The notes beneath the pieces are model-generated. The model was not told the DNA's origin and searched no databases. It saw nothing but the letters and a program-made list of their open reading frames with translations. Below, in pieces: positions 59,883 through 64,000 of a stretch of DNA of 64,000 nt. This DNA comes from Bemisia tabaci (lineage: Eukaryota; Arthropoda; Insecta; Hemiptera; Aleyrodidae). The position numbers were made by a program, and so were the translations under genes. Within the stretch, counting starts at the first letter, position 1; each line of letters starts with the position of its first letter. The stretch spans positions 61,027,749 to 61,091,748 of the forward strand of contig NC_092793.1 of assembly GCF_918797505.1 (NCBI RefSeq). Reading direction: 5' to 3'.

Positions 59883-60238
59883 GAGCCGTTTAAGTATTAC
59901 GTCACACACTTTTCCAATTTTTTGACCCCTTCTCCCCCTTTAACGCAGCCCTACACCCCCTTTTTGAATTGCGTAACGCTGGCCTGACCTTCCCCCTTCA
60001 AATTTTCTATAAATCAAGAAAACGTTTGAAAAAATTTCAGGTTTTTTTTTTTTTTTTGAGATATTTCGCTGGATCACGCGCCGAAAAGATTATTTCGGGA
60101 AGGGCGGGATTTTCAATTTTTTGTACGTTTTTTCTAAAGCCCCCCCCCCCCCCAATCCCCGCCGTCTCGGATTTGTAACGTGACGCTTGGCTTGGCCCCC
60201 CTCCCCCTAATTACGTCAGGTAATACTTGAACGGCCCC
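59883..60238. mobile_element. MITE family P-like, long copy
   Basis: GAGCCGTTTAAGTATTACGT at the left, GTAATACTTGAACGGCCCC at the right. Internal poly-T, poly-C and GTAACG-GTGACGCTTGG blocks. Confidence 0.75.
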
Positions 60239-60744
60239 AAAGAGCGCGAATAGTTATCTCATCGCGCCGTACCAAATGGCATGTTGCAAGTCAGGAGGCT
60301 CCAATAAGGTTCCAGCTTTACTCCGGTACTTTACCGCAATGTTGTGGCAGCAGCGGCAGTAAGTTCCGTCTACGGCCGTGCTACCGCACAACGCCACCAT
60401 CGGAATAGGAGGCTTCCGTTCCATTGAAAATTTGCCGAACTAATCTGAATTGCTTTTCCTGTTTGCCAAGCTGATGAACCGAGAGTTCTTCCTCCTCCCC
60501 GTCACCTCCTTCCCCGCGCCTTTTCATATTTCACAATCCACAATCAAGCGCCGCTCGTTGAACAGTTTGAATGGAACATTTTACAGATTACTCTCGCTCT
60601 CTCAAAAGTTTTGGAGATTGAACGTAAGTATGATAATGCCGCCGTTATTAGGAACTCTCGAGGAGCCGTGTCTCTATGATTGATCAGTCTTGTTCATAAT
60701 TAACTAAATCCTAATTAAGAAATGTTTAAAATTGCACTGACAAG

Positions 60745-60867
60745 AGTTGCGGACTAGACATACCGTCCATTCCGGGCTCAGAGCTCGAAAGTTCCGGGTG
60801 CAGGAGCCGGAGCTTCGATTGCTCCGATTACTACGCCAGGAACGCGGACGGTATGTCTATACGACCT
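60745..60867 (+). other. Exon-like segment or GC-rich hairpin element (123 bp)
   Basis: Bounded by ACAAG on the left and the strong donor GTAAGT at 60868. It is open for exactly 41 codons, phase 0 at both ends: SCGLDIPSIPGSELESSGCR, SRSFDCSDYYARNADGMSIR and a final P. It is GC-rich in an AT-rich neighbourhood, as a coding exon would be. Against this, TAGACATACCGTCC near its start is the exact reverse complement of GGACGGTATGTCTA near its end and the interior also folds (AGCTCGAAAGTTCCGG with CCGGAGCTTCG). So it may be a small snap-back element. The acceptor lacks a good pyrimidine tract. It matches no Shaw region I know. Confidence 0.35.
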
Positions 60868-62497
60868 GTAAGTACGGCTTCCATGGCCGGAGTTTTTTTT
60901 TTTTCAGTGTGTGTATCTTTCATATCACGTATGATTAAAAAAGGACCGCTTGACAGGGTTCAATATTAAGAAACTCAATATTTGTTCCATCATCCATATT
61001 TTACGTTGAATTCGATGAACGCACTAAAATTTTCCATTCAACTCATAAATAAGAAGTACAAAGGGTGTCCCAAAAGTACAAAGTGTCATACGCCAACTCA
61101 GGTGGATTCAGACATACTTTGAAGGGATGAGAGGCGGAGAGGGGATTCAGGGGGCTACCCCCACAAATTTTATGAGATTCTAAAGTATTTAATATGCAGT
61201 TTGAGTCAATATTGTCACGAATAATAACCAAACATGAGCGTCCCTACTCCTCTGTTCCTTCTATCTTTTCTTCTTCCTTTTTGCTGCATGGAGAACGGGG
61301 AAGGGGCGCACGCACCCTACACCCCCACCTGCCCCTCTTGGATCCGCCTATGCCTGCTGACTCTAGCACTGCTGTCAAGGCGTGCTTTGAAGGAAAGGTG
61401 CCCTTATCTGAAGAGGGTAGGTAGGCAAAGTCACTTTTTTGAAGGTGGTAATAATCGACTTCTAGGGAATTCATCGCTTCATTATAAGTTTTTGTAGTGA
61501 TTCCAGGCCAAAAGCCTCCATCCATCGAGCACTTGGTTGTCTCGAGATGTGGGAATCCAGGAAATTTATTGGAAAAGTCGGAGTTAAGTTTGCGAATCCC
61601 GCGTCGATTCGGCAATTTCAGCCGCTGCTAATTGAAAGAGCGCAATCAACTTCTCCGAGTTTTTTATTCTCATATTCGAATCTTTAGAAGTGGAAATTTC
61701 GTCGAAAGTCAGTGTAATCAATAGAGGAAAAAAAGTAATGGAAGTTTTGTCCAGATGTCCAAGAAAGGCGAGAAATTTGGAAATTTTGAGCAAAGTAAAA
61801 GTCAATGTAAGTCAGAGAACTGAAAAATGAAAAAAATTATTGAAAGCATGTTTTATTTGCGGGGACGCAGGGCGATGAATTTATGAGTCTAGTCAATGGG
61901 CGGTGGCTGGTCGTTGGCAGCAGCTCAATTGCGATTGCAAGCTGGCACACACCGGAGACAGTTTAATCCAGCCCGGCACAAGTTGACCCATCGGTTATTA
62001 GTCGCGACACTTATGCTAGGACCAATTAATATTCCCACCCCTCCCAGGAGTTTTTGCCAGGGTCGGGGTGGACTGCTGCCAGAGCACTCCAAAACCCTCC
62101 GCATCCAAATTAGTATCTTTCTCCAAGCAGATTTCGGTCCATTTCATAATTAAAAACGAACAATCCATTGCCCCAATGCAAGTAAAACCATTGAATAGGT
62201 AGGTACCTCCTACCTCCTCCTTGCCTAATCACTTTGAAGTCATCGTCAGATCATTATTCGTCGGGTTTTCATTAAAATGGTCTCATGATAAATCGTCCAA
62301 TGTTTTTTCGTCTAAACTTGATTCGCCCACTTTTACCAATGTGTCTGTCACAGTTTTTTGTCCAATACATTTATTGATCCAAATGCACATATTTTCAAAA
62401 TGCTTAAAACATTTGTCTAACACATACTGTTTGAGGATCATTTTATAAAAAGATTTTGCACCGCGATTTTTCCAATAATGTTGAAAAAAATACTTAC

Positions 62498-62554
62498 AAG
62501 CCCGGGTAAATCAAAGAAGCGAGGAAGTTCTGCATAAGTGTTGATGTTTGGATT
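62498..62554 (-). other. Possible minus-strand exon (19 codons)
   Basis: On minus, between TTTAAG and the donor GTAAGTA, reads NPNINTYAELPRFFDLPGL in phase 0. A longer alternative from an acceptor at 62567 changes the frame to one that joins in phase with the 62607-62685 segment (QYLRIQTSTLMQNFLASLIY). The two options cannot be told apart by eye. The product is not recognised. Confidence 0.3.
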
Positions 62555-62606
62555 CTTAAATATTGAGCTCCAATATACTGAAGTAAATTCAAATTGAATC
62601 ACTCAC

Positions 62607-62685
62607 CCTCTTGGTTGAAAATCTCGGAGCAGTAGCCCGTCACAGCATTCTTGGCTCTCTGGTAGAGCAGTTTTGTTCTCCGAGA
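62607..62685 (-). other. Possible minus-strand exon of an unrecognised nested gene (26 codons plus one base)
   Basis: AAAATTTCAG precedes it and GTGAGT follows. The reading SRRTKLLYQRAKNAVTGYCS and on to EIFNQE is open and locally GC-richer than its surroundings. About 220 bp further upstream on minus, an ATG in a good context (CGAAATGG, at 62909) opens MALEDKVSLKRVPLGRQG, but no good donor links it in frame. Could be part of a nested gene or of a transposable element. Confidence 0.35.
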
Positions 62686-63059
62686 CTGAAATTTTGAAGG
62701 ATTTAAACTACTTGATTTTGGAGCTTTTACCTTTTATTTAACAGGAAAGAATAGACGAAAAGAGGACAAAGGAAGATTTAGGATTGGATTTTTAGACGGA
62801 GATTTTTAGACACAGGAAAAAAGGCAGAGATCGATTTGAGACTAAAATTTTTGTTTCCTTGGCGACCAAGGGGGACCCGTTTCAGAGACACTTTATCCTC
62901 TAAAGCCATTTCGAAAAAACACACACACAAAAAAAAAATAACAAACAACCACTTCACTTTTCACATCTTCTCATCGGGTCGGCACGTTGTTGTGGTTTTC
63001 ACACACACATAACCTCAAACAACAATCGCGTGCGCGTCATGGTCAATCGCGCCACCCGG

Positions 63060-63087
63060 TTCAGTTCAGTTCAGTTCAGTTCAGTTC
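63060..63087. repeat. GTTCA pentanucleotide repeat, five units, with TCAGTT arthropod-initiator matches
   Basis: Each unit on the plus strand contains TCAGTT, the arthropod initiator consensus; it follows a CpG-rich stretch at 63025-63055. Confidence 0.7.
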
Positions 63088-63388
63088 GTGTTCTGGGAAC
63101 GAAATTCCCTTTTGGCTTGGGTCATAACTAATTGTGAATAAATTTAATTTAAAAGTTCAATCATCTGCTGGTGGTGGCAAGTGGCGGGCCAAACCTGGAA
63201 GAGAACAAATTGCCTCCGCAAGCAACATGCGACGACATAGATGGCGCCAAGAGCAGACCGGGTGCGAATCTCGAATAACTCCTACTGCGTTTACGAATTG
63301 GCGCAAAAACTCCGCGGCGCAACAATGATTACTCAATATCGGCGAAATCCTCAAGTACCCCTGCTTCGTTTTTCTATATAAATGGATA

Positions 63389-63392
63389 AATA

Positions 63393-63440
<48 letters not shown>
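63389..63440 (+). repeat. Poly-A run (43 nt) after AATAAA
   Basis: AATAAA at 63389 and 43 A residues from 63398. The spacing is too short for a normal polyadenylation signal, so it may be a retroposon tail or a simple repeat. Confidence 0.6.
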
Positions 63441-63442
<2 letters not shown>

Positions 63443-64000
63443 GAAAATGAAGAAAAATTAGACGGCATCGATCGTCTATTACACTCACATCGCGAGCTAT
63501 AATCTACTAGCAACCAAACCGTGCTTCGCACGGTGATAAACCGTCATTAATGAAATTACACCATGTTATAAGAATAACTTTTGTATTAATATATTTTACT
63601 ATACCTATTATGCCCATATTTATATTTTTTTAATATAATTATTCAGAAGCTACAAAATAGTTTTACATATGGGGGCTGTTGTTGTACCCATTAGCAAAAA
63701 CAAAAAACATGTTTGCAAGTATCAATTTTGTAAATATGGTAGTAATTTATAGACCCAGCAGTCTTGAAATTAAAAAATAAATAACTGTTGTAAGAAGATG
63801 TATTTATTAATTTCAATAAAAAAAGGCAAATTTTGAGATGTTGCTCTACACTAAAAACATTAAATGAAAAATCATAAAAAAGAATAAACTTAAAAAATAT
63901 AAAATCATGAGTGTGACAGACATTTTGAGATCTTGCGCTAGACCTAAAAAAGTAAATGACAAATCCAACAAAAGAATAATTTAACATTATAAATAATAAA

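Larger units (their letters stand above)
42818..64000 (+). other. Downstream Shaw intron, continuing past the window end
   Basis: Begins with GTAAGA after the linker exon. No Shaw S1-S6 coding sequence was recognised. It contains the long-TIR element, the MULE, several MITEs and candidate nested exons at 60.7 and 62.5 kb. Sections without a recognisable gene or repeat include 42900-45170 (poly-G/poly-C runs and degenerate repeat), 45450-46020, 46110-47280, 47430-47800, 52030-53560, 53960-55150, 57360-58330, 58470-59880, 60870-62490 and 63450-64000. The last is very AT-rich. Confidence 0.7.

Noticed and set aside
61244..61615. 123-codon minus frame with a basic C-terminal half.
   Set aside because: Resembles repeat sequence; no domain or splice support.
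1..64000. CRISPR array, prokaryotic operon, rRNA or tRNA genes.
   Set aside because: No regularly spaced short repeats, no compact gene rows and no cloverleaf pattern seen; the splice-bounded channel exons show a eukaryotic intron context.

Overview
The window is eukaryotic, almost certainly from an arthropod and probably an insect. The clearest evidence is two plus-strand exons, at 9801-9918 and 42623-42817, of a Shaw/Kv3-type voltage-gated potassium channel. They are joined in phase across a 32.7 kb intron, with matching AG/GT splice sites. The exon for the channel N-terminus and the exons for S1 to the C-terminus were not found, so most or all of the 64 kb looks like introns of this one gene. 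Several repeat families here remind me of whitefly (Bemisia-like) sequence, but that is an unverified impression.

Layout. 1-9800: upstream intron with fold-back MITEs and a dead RTE-like LINE 3' end (about 3204-3690). 9801-9918: T1 exon with the complete Shaw-type zinc motif. 9919-42622: giant intron holding many MITEs, a Helitron replication/helicase fragment without a start Met (15185-15481, minus), a broken LINE ORF1 fragment, a 5'-truncated retrocopy with target-site duplication (23296-23585), a Penelope-like element with a GIY-YIG ORF between inverted terminal repeats (25846-26993) that was itself hit by a MITE, and a 944 bp MITE containing a spacer-free perfect 78 bp palindrome (37874-37951). 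42623-42817: T1-S1 linker exon, about 70 bp downstream of a MITE and a TG tract. 42818-64000: downstream intron with a 3.07 kb long-TIR transposon carrying a broken CXC-type pseudogene, an apparently intact FLYWCH/MULE transposase on minus (55644-57065) inside a TIR element, and several exon-like segments near 60.8 kb and 62.5 kb that may belong to nested genes.

The only units that work together are the two Shaw exons. The rest is mobile DNA of at least five classes (Mutator-like, Helitron, Penelope-like, non-LTR, many TIR/fold-back MITEs) plus simple repeats, including an unusual number of long poly-C/poly-G runs. No rRNA, tRNA, CRISPR array or prokaryotic operon was recognised. The best candidates for something undescribed are the hammerhead-like core shared by several Penelope-like terminal repeats, the long-TIR element with its CXC fragment, and the 60.75 kb segment that reads as a cassette exon yet is bounded by a perfect inverted repeat.
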